From an uncultured Porphyromonadaceae bacterium (GTDB lineage: Bacteria; Bacteroidota; Bacteroidia; Bacteroidales; Muribaculaceae): DNA of 25,119 bases. Position numbers and translations under genes: made by a program. The DNA lies in NCBI GenBank assembly GCA_900544305.1, contig UQUV01000041.1, positions 1 to 25,119 on the forward strand, given 5' to 3'. Positions 1-7,792 of the stretch are shown in pieces. The notes beneath the pieces were generated by a model. That model saw nothing but the letters and a program-made list of their open reading frames with translations, did not search any database and was not told the origin of the DNA. Each line of letters begins with the position of its first letter. The first letter of the stretch is position 1.

Positions 1-309
1 TTATTGGTTAAATTAATGAATACCAGCAAATAAACATATTTTTAAGGGACGACTACTTAACACAACACTTGAACATTCCGAACAAATATTTTATTCTTTA
101 TAAAACATGTAAAGAACACTTACAATAGGCTATAATTTGCTTACTCCGTGAGTTTTTTCTTTTACGAAACAATACCTGACAAATCCTACGAAAATATTTC
201 AAGTCATCGGAAAACCATCCATAATATATGTATCTACGAAAAATAGCTCAATCGGCAATACCGATTAAGCTATTTTCAAACGAACAAAAAACATGTCCAA
301 CCCGACATT
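1..309. other. AT-rich gene-free stretch at the window edge
   Basis: No convincing coding frame is present on either strand. The stretch is visibly AT-rich and lies downstream of the minus-strand TetR operon. The only structure I can support is the hairpin at 240-276, listed separately. Whatever gene lies further left is outside the window, so promoters for it could be here, but I found no clean TAnnTTTG box at a proper distance from a TTTG. Confidence 0.6.
240..276 (-). terminator. Terminator-like hairpin after the TetR operon
   Basis: A 9-bp perfect outer stem (240-248 with 268-276) is followed by one C/A mismatch and a 6-bp inner stem (250-255 with 261-266) around a 5-base loop. Read on the minus strand it lies about 33 bases after the TetR stop codon and its 3' arm ends in a short T run, as expected of an intrinsic terminator. 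The stem is AT-rich, so it may be leaky. The A run at the other end would let it work on both strands. Confidence 0.6.
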
Positions 310-909
310 TCATTTACACAACAAGTGCATCATCTGGTCAATCACATAAGGTTTCCACTCGTCAATCAAATCATTCAGACTCTTGTCGGATTCCATAAAA
401 CCCAAATCCTTGCTAAGAAATGGAAATGACATAAGACCATAAAATGTATTGAACACGATTCTTAGCGGTACACGCTTAATTTCTCCGCGTTCCATAGCCT
501 CCAGAAGATAGGTTGCCACCTGATTCAGAAACTGATCAATATACATGGGTTTTACAGCTTCCACAAAATCCTTGGCATTACGATTAATCTCACGCAATAC
601 AAACATGGGAATATATGGATTGTTTTTAGCAACTTCCAGATAAGTATCAACGAGTATTGCAATCTTTTTTGAGAAAGGGACATCATCGTTGACCAAGACA
701 TCCTGCACCTTAGGAATAAAAGACTGGATAATGGAGATGAATACCGCCTGAAACATCTTGTCCTTCGTGCGATAGTAATAGTGCAACGTAGGGCGATTGA
801 TTCCTACTCGGGCGGCAATATCACTCATGCTGGTCCCGTCAAAACCTTTTTCAACAAACACCTCCCTCGCCACGGAGATTATTTTCTCTTCCAGCTTATT
901 ATTTTCCAT
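310..909 (-). CDS. TetR/AcrR-family transcriptional regulator
   Basis: A 199-aa protein, the usual length for TetR repressors. The N-terminal DNA-binding domain spans roughly residues 5-55, with the helix-turn-helix at about 26-46 (TSMSDIAARVGINRPTLHYY) followed by the typical Y-R-T-K-D-K turn. The C-terminal two thirds is helical and variable, as in the ligand-binding domains of this family, so the inducer cannot be read. The gene starts 12 bases after the stop of the activase C-terminal frame, so it is the last gene of that minus-strand operon. TetR proteins commonly repress their own operon by binding a short palindrome; a perfect 7+4+7 palindrome sits just downstream of the -7 box of the operon promoter (5138-5155). 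Control of the activase operon, perhaps by an acyl-CoA or related metabolite, is an inference. The family call is certain; the target and ligand are not. Confidence 0.93.
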   Translation of the reverse strand: MENNKLEEKIISVAREVFVEKGFDGTSMSDIAARVGINRPTLHYYYRTKDKMFQAVFISIIQSFIPKVQDVLVNDDVPFSKKIAILVDTYLEVAKNNPYIPMFVLREINRNAKDFVEAVKPMYIDQFLNQVATYLLEAMERGEIKRVPLRIVFNTFYGLMSFPFLSKDLGFMESDKSLNDLIDEWKPYVIDQMMHLLCK

Positions 910-921
910 AATGATAAAATG

Positions 922-2493
922 TTATTTCTTCAGTTTGTCTATAAACAACAGCATACGATTAATTATATTCACTTCGCTGACACCGCTGTCAAAGTCCAAA
1001 GATAATATATTCGCATCAGGTACTAAAGTTTTAATACGTTTTTCTATACCTTTCGACACAATATGATTGGCAATACAGCCAAACGGCTGCAAGCTGATTA
1101 TATTGTTGACTCCCTTTTGAGCCAGCGACAACATTTCAGCCGGAAGCAACCAGCCTTCACCAAACTGGGCATTCAGCGATATGGCCTTGCTTGCCTTGTC
1201 AGCCTGTTCAAAAATATCCTCAAAAGGCGTGTACAAACGGAACTGGCCGGCCACCGTGTCAAATTTTACTATCTGCTTACGAAGTATCTTATATAAATCT
1301 TTGTAAACAAAATCTGGCAAGTCTTTATGTAGTATATTCGTTTCCACCTTCACCTTCTTGTTCACAAAACTCTGCATGAAAAAATCGGTCAGCATCGGCG
1401 GCACAATCTCTATACCACGACTGTTCAGCCACGAGAGCAGATTTCGATGAGCAAAAGGATTGAATTTCAAATAAATTTCGCCAACGACACCCACTTTAGG
1501 ACACTCTTTCTCCAAGCAAATACCGTTGAAATCGGAGGCGGCCAAGGCCAGTTGGTCCAACAAATATTTCGAACGGTTGTCGCGTATCAGTTTTTCACCT
1601 ATCTTCAGATACAAATCTTTCAGCCGCTCCGCTTCACCTTTCTTTTTTTCACGCACTACCGAGGCATAATAGAATTTGGCAATACAGTCACTGTAAAGCA
1701 CTGCACGGAGAGCCACCGGAAGAAGTTTTATCCAATTTATTCTGAATGCCGGCTGATTATTTTTTATCGAGCTTCCCAATGTAAGCGACACCACCGGTGT
1801 ATTGGAATAACCGGCATCAACCAATGCTTTTTTTATCACCGCAATATAGTTGCTGGCACGACACTGTCCACCTGTCTGCGTCATGGCAATCACGGATTTA
1901 TCGGGATCATACCGGCCGCTTTTGAATGCCTTAATAATGTCGCCGACAACAAGCGTTGCCGGATAGCATATTTCGTTATTGGCATATTTCAAACCCCATT
2001 CACACGATTCGTTATCACTGAGCGGCAAATTTTCCACATCATAGCCAGCCACTTTCATTACAGCCGGGACCAGCGGAGAAATGAACGGCGTGAAGAACGG
2101 CACCAAAATCTTCCGATTCCGATACTCATCACTGTATACAGGAACCGTCTTGAAATCCATGTGACCATTACTCTTATGCCGGCTTTCTTCCGCCAAGCGG
2201 ATACTTTCAATCAAAGAGCGCACCCTCAACTTCATAGAACCTACATTGTTCACATCGTCCAATTTCAAAAGCGTAAACACTTTCCCGTTCCGAATCAGCA
2301 AATCACGGATTTCATCCACAAGAAAAGCATCCGGCCCGCAACCGAAAGACGTAAGCTCAACAAATTGAAGTTTTGAATCGTGTTGGCAAACCCATTTTGC
2401 AGCACGAAGAATCCTGTTAGGGAATGCCCACTGCGGAAGAAAATGCACATCGTCGGCTTCAATTTCCTTATTACGCACAATATCGAATGACAC
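922..2493 (-). CDS. Acyl-CoA dehydratase activase-related protein, C-terminal part (split gene)
   Basis: A 523-aa frame resembling the 2-hydroxyglutaryl-CoA dehydratase D-component-like C-terminal region of large activase fusion proteins. Visible conserved pieces are SFGCGPDAFLVDEI (about 49-62), NEICYPATLVVGDI (173-186), TQTGGQCRAS (205-214), VGVVGEIYLKFNPFAHRN (334-351) and LQPFGCIANHI (468-478). The cysteines in them (C51, C176, C211, C473) are candidate iron-sulfur ligands. The only start near the overlap is GTG at 2493, inside the end of the preceding 880-aa frame, with a 23-base overlap in the +1 frame. The frame stays open further upstream to about 2524, so the GTG is probably not a real start. 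The most likely reading is that this is the back half of one 1,396-aa protein broken by a one-base indel, possibly in the G run at 2498-2501. A sequencing or assembly error, real decay, or translational coupling of two subunits are the alternatives. Confidence 0.8.
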   Translation of the reverse strand: MSFDIVRNKEIEADDVHFLPQWAFPNRILRAAKWVCQHDSKLQFVELTSFGCGPDAFLVDEIRDLLIRNGKVFTLLKLDDVNNVGSMKLRVRSLIESIRLAEESRHKSNGHMDFKTVPVYSDEYRNRKILVPFFTPFISPLVPAVMKVAGYDVENLPLSDNESCEWGLKYANNEICYPATLVVGDIIKAFKSGRYDPDKSVIAMTQTGGQCRASNYIAVIKKALVDAGYSNTPVVSLTLGSSIKNNQPAFRINWIKLLPVALRAVLYSDCIAKFYYASVVREKKKGEAERLKDLYLKIGEKLIRDNRSKYLLDQLALAASDFNGICLEKECPKVGVVGEIYLKFNPFAHRNLLSWLNSRGIEIVPPMLTDFFMQSFVNKKVKVETNILHKDLPDFVYKDLYKILRKQIVKFDTVAGQFRLYTPFEDIFEQADKASKAISLNAQFGEGWLLPAEMLSLAQKGVNNIISLQPFGCIANHIVSKGIEKRIKTLVPDANILSLDFDSGVSEVNIINRMLLFIDKLKK

Positions 2494-5113
2494 ATATCCC
2501 CATATCGGAAAGCATATCCGACACTTTATGCTGAATCAGCATATCCGTATGATAAGGACGTCCGGCAAGCAGGACAGTCATGCGGTTTTCTTTTCGAGCC
2601 TCGGCAAGTAAAGCCTCATTTTTTTCAACAAGAGTACTGATATATTCATCCTGTTCGACACAGGCTCTGTCGAAAGCAGCCTTTATTGTCTGCTCTTCAA
2701 TGTTCAATCCCATCAGATAATCACGACACTGTTTGAACAGTAATTTTCGGTCCTTAAAAGAAATCGCCGGAGCATCAACAGGCACACCCGAACCTTGAAC
2801 ACTCTTAATCACTTCGGAATATCCGGTGACAATCGGACAGTTGTAACTGTTCTGTTCCTTTCCCTGACGTTCAAAAATCACAAATGGCATGAATATACGG
2901 TCCACATTCTTGTCCATCAGATTCTGTATGTGGCTATGAACAAGTTTGGCAGGGAAACAGATATTATCCGACATGACCATGCGCGCGCTGCATTCATAGC
3001 GTGCATAGCTCGACACTTCTGACAAAACAACCTTTATATTGCAATACTCAAACAAAGTATGCCAAAACGGATATTCCTCATACATATTGAGACAACGCGG
3101 AATACCAACAGTCATTCTCGGGTTACAAACCAACGACTGACGTTCAAAAAGCATTTTATTCTTTATCTGATACATATTCTCACCCCGTTTCAACTCCTTT
3201 TCTCCATTGGAAAAGAATCGCTCGCAACGGTTGCCGGAATAATAGCGTTTTCCGCTTTCGAAACGATAGCTGAAGACCGGACACTGGTTATCACATCCTT
3301 TACAGTTCATGCTAGTGGAAACGAAACCGGCTTTGCTGACCATTGTCTCAAACGGAATCGCATTACCCGCATGTTCACGCGCATAAAGTGCACAACCGAA
3401 TGCCCCCATCAATTCCGGAATATTACACCGTGTCACGGTTGCACCTGTTTGCAGTTCAAGAGCACGCACAATTGCATCATTCCTCATCGTTCCGCCCTGA
3501 ACAACAAGATGCTTTCCTAATACGGATGTATCCTTCAGTTTCAACACTTTGTACAGGCAGTTTTTTACGACTGAATAAGCCAATCCGGCGGCAATGTCCT
3601 CAACCGTTGCACCTTCGCGAAGCACCTGTTTCACTTTTGAATTCATAAAGACAGTACAGCGTGTTTCCAAATCCGCAGGACAAACTGAACGACAAGCGGC
3701 CTGTGAGAATTCCGGAGCCGTATATCCGAGCGTTTTTGCAAAGGTTTCAATAAACGAACCGCAGCCGGACGAACAGGCTTCATTAATTTCAATTCTGTCT
3801 ATCACACCACTATTCACAAAAATTGCTTTCATGTCCTGTCCACCAATATCCAAAATGAACGATACATCCTTGTCAAAATGATGCGCACCCATATAATGGG
3901 CTATTGTTTCAACAATTCCATGATCCAACTGAAAAGCAGCCTTTATCAGGTCCTCACCATAGCCGGTAGAACAACTGCCTTTGACGACAAGCTGAGTACC
4001 TTTCTCCTTACATTTCTCCAACAATGCTTTCAGCCCTTTTTCAACCGTTTCAATAGGCCGACCTCCATTATTGCTGTAATAGGAAAATAGCAGATTGGCG
4101 TCACAGTCTGTAACAACAATTTTTGTAGTGGTAGAACCGGAATCAATCCCGACGTACACTTCCTGAACTCCAGATTTCAGTTCCACTGCATTTACAATAT
4201 TTCTGTTTTTGTCGGCTTTCCAATCCTCATAATCCGTCGGACTTTTAAAGATAGGCGGAAGTCCCGCTTTATGAACACCGGCATCTTCTGTACTTTCCAA
4301 CATGTCGAAAACAGACTTTAATGAATATTCTTTCTCATTTTCGACCAACGCCAGTGCCGCACCCATCGCAGGAAGCTGTGTACCATTTGCAGGCAGAATT
4401 ATTTTGTTTTCATTTACCGACAGATATTCGACAAAAGCTTTTCGAAGTGCCGGAATAAAAGTCAAAGGCCCACCGCAAAACAAAATAGGAGTATTAATGT
4501 CATACCCACGAGCCAACGTCACAACAGTCTGCACTGCAACAGCATGAAATATAGAAGCGGCTATGTCCTCACGACTTACATTTTTTGCGATTAGATTCTG
4601 AATGTCGGTTTTGCAGAACACTCCACAACGCGATGCAATTGGATATACCCGTGTTGACTTCAAAGCAAGACTGTTCATTTCATCGACAGTCACACCAAGA
4701 ATTACAGCCATTTGGTCAATAAAAGCACCGGTTCCGCCTGCACAGTTTCCATTCATCCGAAGATCAACGGCCTCCGAATTTTTAAAGAAAACCACCTTCG
4801 CATCTTCGCCGCCAATATCAATCATCGAAACCACATTCGGATAATTTTTTTGGATGGCTTTTGTAGCTGCTACCACCTCCTGGACAAAAGGGAAACCGTA
4901 TTTTTCAGTGAAGCCCATACCCACAGAACCGGTTATCCGCAAACCTATACCTCCATCTCCAACCAACGGTTCGAGTTCTTTGAGCATCTGCACAAGCACT
5001 TCTTTTGCTCGCGCATTATGTCTTCTATACTTGGAATATAACACATTTCCTGCCTTATCGATTGCAACCATCTTGGCTGTCGTAGACCCGATATCAATAC
5101 CTACTTTTATCAT
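2471..5113 (-). CDS. Acyl-CoA dehydratase activase-related ATPase, N-terminal part (split gene)
   Basis: An 880-aa protein with two tandem BadF/BadG/BcrA/BcrD-type ASKHA ATPase domains. Domain 1 (about 1-260) has the phosphate motif VGIDIGSTTAK at 4-14, IDIGGEDAK at 98-106, GNCAGGTGAF at 122-131 and cysteines C163/C167. Domain 2 (about 318-580) repeats this with VGIDSGSTTTK at 321-331, LDIGGQDMK at 421-429 and ACSSGCGSF at 446-454. A cysteine-rich segment follows (C604, C607, C611, C630) and then a DUF2229-like region (about 665-770). Known activators of this family use ATP to push an electron from a 4Fe-4S cluster into a 2-hydroxyacyl-CoA dehydratase or double-cubane enzyme; in large fusions activator and acceptor share one chain. 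Here the frame stops after DMGICVI plus seven residues, right where the C-terminal module should begin, and that module continues in the +1 frame (922-2493). First gene of the operon, 25 bases after the promoter palindrome. No dehydratase subunits or CoA-transferase lie nearby, so the substrate is unknown. Confidence 0.88.
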   Translation of the reverse strand: MIKVGIDIGSTTAKMVAIDKAGNVLYSKYRRHNARAKEVLVQMLKELEPLVGDGGIGLRITGSVGMGFTEKYGFPFVQEVVAATKAIQKNYPNVVSMIDIGGEDAKVVFFKNSEAVDLRMNGNCAGGTGAFIDQMAVILGVTVDEMNSLALKSTRVYPIASRCGVFCKTDIQNLIAKNVSREDIAASIFHAVAVQTVVTLARGYDINTPILFCGGPLTFIPALRKAFVEYLSVNENKIILPANGTQLPAMGAALALVENEKEYSLKSVFDMLESTEDAGVHKAGLPPIFKSPTDYEDWKADKNRNIVNAVELKSGVQEVYVGIDSGSTTTKIVVTDCDANLLFSYYSNNGGRPIETVEKGLKALLEKCKEKGTQLVVKGSCSTGYGEDLIKAAFQLDHGIVETIAHYMGAHHFDKDVSFILDIGGQDMKAIFVNSGVIDRIEINEACSSGCGSFIETFAKTLGYTAPEFSQAACRSVCPADLETRCTVFMNSKVKQVLREGATVEDIAAGLAYSVVKNCLYKVLKLKDTSVLGKHLVVQGGTMRNDAIVRALELQTGATVTRCNIPELMGAFGCALYAREHAGNAIPFETMVSKAGFVSTSMNCKGCDNQCPVFSYRFESGKRYYSGNRCERFFSNGEKELKRGENMYQIKNKMLFERQSLVCNPRMTVGIPRCLNMYEEYPFWHTLFEYCNIKVVLSEVSSYARYECSARMVMSDNICFPAKLVHSHIQNLMDKNVDRIFMPFVIFERQGKEQNSYNCPIVTGYSEVIKSVQGSGVPVDAPAISFKDRKLLFKQCRDYLMGLNIEEQTIKAAFDRACVEQDEYISTLVEKNEALLAEARKENRMTVLLAGRPYHTDMLIQHKVSDMLSDMGICVIRYCA

Positions 5114-5137
5114 ATTTCATTACTGTTTGACTATTAT

Positions 5138-5155
5138 TCTGACACATATGTCAGA
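5138..5155. promoter_or_regulatory. Perfect 7+4+7 palindrome, candidate TetR operator
   Basis: TCTGACA and TGTCAGA flank a CATA spacer, an exact inverted repeat of 18 bases. It begins two bases downstream of the -7 box at 5158-5165 (minus-strand sense), so it covers the expected transcription start of the activase-TetR operon, and it lies 25 bases before the ATG. Size and symmetry fit a TetR-dimer site. Assignment to the TetR protein encoded at the end of the operon is an inference. Confidence 0.6.
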
Positions 5156-5157
5156 CG

Positions 5158-5187
5158 CAAATGTATAAACAAAATGAACATATCAAA
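5158..5187 (-). promoter_or_regulatory. Bacteroidota-type promoter of the activase-TetR operon
   Basis: On the minus strand there is a -33 TTTG (5184-5187), an 18-base spacer, and a perfect -7 box TACATTTG (5158-5165) matching TAnnTTTG. This is the pattern used by the primary sigma factor of Bacteroidota. The predicted start near 5150 falls inside the palindrome at 5138-5155, giving a leader of about 35-40 bases. Confidence 0.7.
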
Positions 5188-5547
5188 AACAAAGTTCTTG
5201 CATTTAATCATATTTAACAGAATTTACTATCACCCTTATCACAATATCAAATACAACAACATATAGCATAGGGACATCCTCACACAAGCAAATCAATATA
5301 AATCAACAATTTATACATCCAATAAGTCTGGCAAAATAATTGTATGGCATTTCAAATTTCAAAATTGGGGATGACAACCTATAAATTCACAACCAATTTT
5401 CTTCATCCAACACTTGGAGTGTTTATATCTTCTATTCATAACCCAATCATTAGAAAATAAAGGAATTGGTTTCTTTTATCGTTTTTGCCGATGGATTTTA
5501 TCGAAATTAAGCGTTTTTCGGATAAGGGGCATTTCGGGGAGATACTG
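5188..5547. other. AT-rich divergent intergenic region
   Basis: About 360 bases without a supportable gene between the activase promoter and the MFS promoter. It contains an 8-bp inverted repeat (AAAATTGG 5361-5368 with CCAATTTT 5393-5400, loop 24), which is weak. It also holds the left arm (5475-5485) of an 11-bp inverted repeat whose right arm lies just before the MFS start, and several short TTTATCG copies between 5474 and 5503. I recognise no riboswitch or small RNA. Confidence 0.5.
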
Positions 5548-5555
5548 TAATTTTG
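5548..5555 (+). promoter_or_regulatory. Possible -7 promoter box for the MFS gene
   Basis: TAATTTTG matches the Bacteroidota -7 consensus TAnnTTTG and lies 22 bases before the MFS start codon. No convincing TTTG is found 18-20 bases upstream, so the promoter is either weak, activator-dependent or elsewhere. The leader would be very short (about 10-18 bases). Confidence 0.4.
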
Positions 5556-5577
5556 CCTCTGAAAACGATAAACGACG

Positions 5578-6804
5578 ATGGATATGAAACAAAAGAATAG
5601 CACCTCAACAGCGAAACGCAACCGACGGATACGGCTCTGCATGTTCTTTTCCGGACTGTCGGTCTTTGCACAGCTCTACCTGTTTCAACCACTGCTGCCT
5701 GAACTGTGCCAGTTCTTCGGCGTAGAAATGGCAACAAGCAGTCTTGCCGTGTCGCTGTCGACCATCGGTATGGCCGCCGGCCTGCTGTTCTTTGCCTTTA
5801 CCGCCGACTCGATAGCCCGCGAACGGCTGATGGGCATGGCGCTCATTGCCTCGTCGCTGCTGACATTGGTGACGGCCTTCGCCGTAAGTTTTCCGCTGCT
5901 GCTCGCACTCATCTTTCTGAAAGGCGCCACGCTTGCCGGAGTGAGTGCCGTAGCGTTAGCCTATCTGACGGAAGAAATCGACAAGACGATCATCGGTGCC
6001 GCCATCAGCCTCTACCTGAGCGGCAACACCATCGGAGGCATGTCGGGACGCGTGGCGGGAACGCTCATTGCAGGATGGCACGGCTGGCAGGCAGCCGCCG
6101 TGGGTATCGGCATTGCCAGTCTGCTGCTCGGCGTGCTGTTTATCCGGCTGATACCCCGCTCTACGAATTTCCGCCCTGTGCCGGTCAGTTTCCGCACGAA
6201 AGGCCGGCAGATGCACCACCTGCTCTCGCAGCGCACGTTTCTGAGCATGTTTCTGATTGCTACGCTCATCATGGGCACCTTTGTGAGCGTGTACAACTAT
6301 ATTTCCTTTATCCTCAGCTCTCCGGCCTTCCATCTGCCCCATCATCTCATTGCTATGGTGTTTCTGATGTACACCACCGGCGTGGCGGGCTCGTTCGTGG
6401 CAGGCAGCCTGTCGGACCGACATTCACCGGAAAAGCTGCTGCAAGGCTTTCTGCTGCTGATGGGCGCAGGACTGCTGATGCTTTTCTACCTCCAGCTGTG
6501 GAGCATTGTCGGCGGACTGGGCGTATTCACTTTCGCCTTTTTTGCGGCACACACCGTAGCCAGCCGCATTGTGTCGGTCAACGCTTCGGAGGCAAAGAGC
6601 AGCGCAACGAGCCTCTACTGGCTGTTCTACTATGCCGGTTCGGGAATCGTAGGCACGCTGACGGGACTGGTGCTCTCCCATTTTGACTGGAATGTATTTC
6701 TCACTGTTCTGCTTGCGCTGACAGCCCTTGCGTTCATCACTTCCGCCGCCCACAGTCCGGCACTGCACACCGTGGCCGAACGCCTGCACATCCACCACCG
6801 CTGA
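5578..6804 (+). CDS. MFS transporter, YnfM-like
   Basis: A 408-aa, strongly hydrophobic inner-membrane protein with the length and twelve-helix pattern of the major facilitator superfamily. A basic N-terminus (about 1-20) is followed by the first helix; two six-helix halves are separated by a basic loop around residues 195-215 (RSTNFRPVPVSFRTKGRQ). Loop 2-3 carries a variant of the MFS signature (ADSIARERLMG), and the matching loop in the second half reads GSLSDRHSPE. The segment LYLSGNTIGGMSGRVAG (about 144-160) resembles the E. coli YnfM subgroup of proton-driven exporters. The substrate cannot be predicted. The ATG at 5578 gives a normal N-terminus; a second ATG lies two codons further in. 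An exported SMP-30-like protein follows 36 bases later on the same strand, so the two probably form an operon. The base composition is visibly more GC-rich than the activase operon on its left. Confidence 0.88.
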   Translation: MDMKQKNSTSTAKRNRRIRLCMFFSGLSVFAQLYLFQPLLPELCQFFGVEMATSSLAVSLSTIGMAAGLLFFAFTADSIARERLMGMALIASSLLTLVTAFAVSFPLLLALIFLKGATLAGVSAVALAYLTEEIDKTIIGAAISLYLSGNTIGGMSGRVAGTLIAGWHGWQAAAVGIGIASLLLGVLFIRLIPRSTNFRPVPVSFRTKGRQMHHLLSQRTFLSMFLIATLIMGTFVSVYNYISFILSSPAFHLPHHLIAMVFLMYTTGVAGSFVAGSLSDRHSPEKLLQGFLLLMGAGLLMLFYLQLWSIVGGLGVFTFAFFAAHTVASRIVSVNASEAKSSATSLYWLFYYAGSGIVGTLTGLVLSHFDWNVFLTVLLALTALAFITSAAHSPALHTVAERLHIHHR

Positions 6805-6840
6805 AACAATCAATCATTAACAATAAAAACTATTTTGACT

Positions 6841-7698
6841 ATGAAACGAACAACCTTACTGGCCCTTGCCACCCTGCCACTGCTGGCGCAGGCACAACTG
6901 CCGACAACCGTCGTTGACAGCAATATCCGCTATTGCGAAAGCACACTGCCCTTCCGCGACGGCGTACTGATTGCCAATTTCGGCACGGAACAGCTCAATC
7001 CGCTCAACACGGAAGGCAAAGGCTATATCCTGTATTTCGACGGTAAAACGACACAAACCGTCATTCCCGCCGACGGCCATCTGAACGCTCCGAAAGGAAT
7101 GTATCTCGACGGCGAACGTCTGTTCATCGCCGACGTAAACAAAGTGATGGTCTATGACCTCAACGCACCGACACAACCGCAGACTCTCCAAATGCCGAAA
7201 GGCGACCTGTTTGTCAACGATATGGCAGCCGCCGACGGCACGCTCTATATTTCCGTGACGAACACCGACCGCATATACAGCGTAGACCTCAATACAGCCA
7301 AAAGCCATCTGAAGGAATGGGCCAACGTGCCGGGACCGAACGGAATCGTCATCAAGGACGGGGCCATGTATGTTGCCTCTTATCCTGCCGACGGCACGAC
7401 GAAAGCCGACAACGTGATTTACCGCATTGCCGATCTGAAGAATCCGCAACCGGAAGCCTACATCAACATTCCGGGACAATACGACGGCATCAGCTTCTCG
7501 GCTGACGGAGAATATGTCTATTTCACCAACTGGCAGCCGGCAGGCATCAGCAAAATGAACCTGAAAACCCGAAAGGTGACGGAACTTGCGCTTGACCTGA
7601 AAACACCGCTCATCGGCCCCGCTGACATTTCCGTCGCCCACGGAAACATCTATATCCCCGACCTGCCCAACAGCCGGGTAGTCATCATTAAGGAATAA
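6841..7698 (+). CDS. Exported SMP-30/gluconolactonase-like beta-propeller protein
   Basis: A 285-aa protein starting at the ATG at 6841; the frame is open from a TTG two codons earlier, but the ATG gives a proper signal peptide (MKRTTLLALATLPLLAQAQ, cleavage probably after AQA at about 18). The mature part reads as repeated four-strand beta blades typical of the SMP-30/gluconolactonase/LRE fold, with phrases such as APKGMYLDGERLFIADVNKV, FVNDMAAADGTLYISVTNTD, GPNGIVIKDGAMYVASYP and YDGISFSADGEYVYFTNW. Members of the family include Ca2+-dependent sugar lactonases, but many are non-enzymatic, and I cannot confirm the metal ligands. It would act in the periplasm. It follows the MFS gene by 36 bases and is probably co-transcribed; a strong hairpin at 7728-7771 ends the unit. 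A link between transporter and propeller protein, such as one shared small metabolite, is conjecture. Confidence 0.8.
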   Translation: MKRTTLLALATLPLLAQAQLPTTVVDSNIRYCESTLPFRDGVLIANFGTEQLNPLNTEGKGYILYFDGKTTQTVIPADGHLNAPKGMYLDGERLFIADVNKVMVYDLNAPTQPQTLQMPKGDLFVNDMAAADGTLYISVTNTDRIYSVDLNTAKSHLKEWANVPGPNGIVIKDGAMYVASYPADGTTKADNVIYRIADLKNPQPEAYINIPGQYDGISFSADGEYVYFTNWQPAGISKMNLKTRKVTELALDLKTPLIGPADISVAHGNIYIPDLPNSRVVIIKE

Positions 7699-7727
7699 TC
7701 TACCACTGACATAAACCCCAAAACGCC

Positions 7728-7771
7728 GCTGTCCGGTCAAATCCGCCTTTCGCGAGACTTGACCGGGCAGC
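7728..7771. terminator. Bidirectional terminator between convergent genes
   Basis: A 13-bp stem with one G-U pair (7728-7740 with 7759-7771) closes an 18-base loop that itself contains short GC pairing. It is followed on the plus strand by CTTATTCTT and on the minus strand by a T-containing GCGTTTTGGGGTTT tract. It sits between the ends of the plus-strand SMP-30-like gene and the minus-strand sulfatase gene, so it probably serves both. Confidence 0.72.
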
Positions 7772-7792
7772 CTTATTCTTGTACCTGCCGAC

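Noticed and set aside
1447..2376. Long open frame antisense to the activase C-terminal part
   Set aside because: It is a shadow of a real gene: no recognisable domain, no promoter, and odd composition rich in His, Arg, Phe and Ile.
2498..2501. Canonical programmed frameshift signal at the activase split
   Set aside because: No X-XXY-YYZ slippery heptamer, no prfB-like CTT-TGA-C and no obvious stimulatory hairpin were seen, so a simple indel is favoured over programmed recoding.
5361..5400. AAAATTGG/CCAATTTT inverted repeat as a terminator or small RNA
   Set aside because: The 8-bp AT-rich arms with a 24-base loop are too weak and not followed by a T run; likely chance in AT-rich DNA.
5706..7740. 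Long frames overlapping the MFS and SMP-30-like genes in other frames
   Set aside because: Arg/His-rich products typical of GC-rich shadow frames; the accepted genes have clear membrane helices and a signal peptide.
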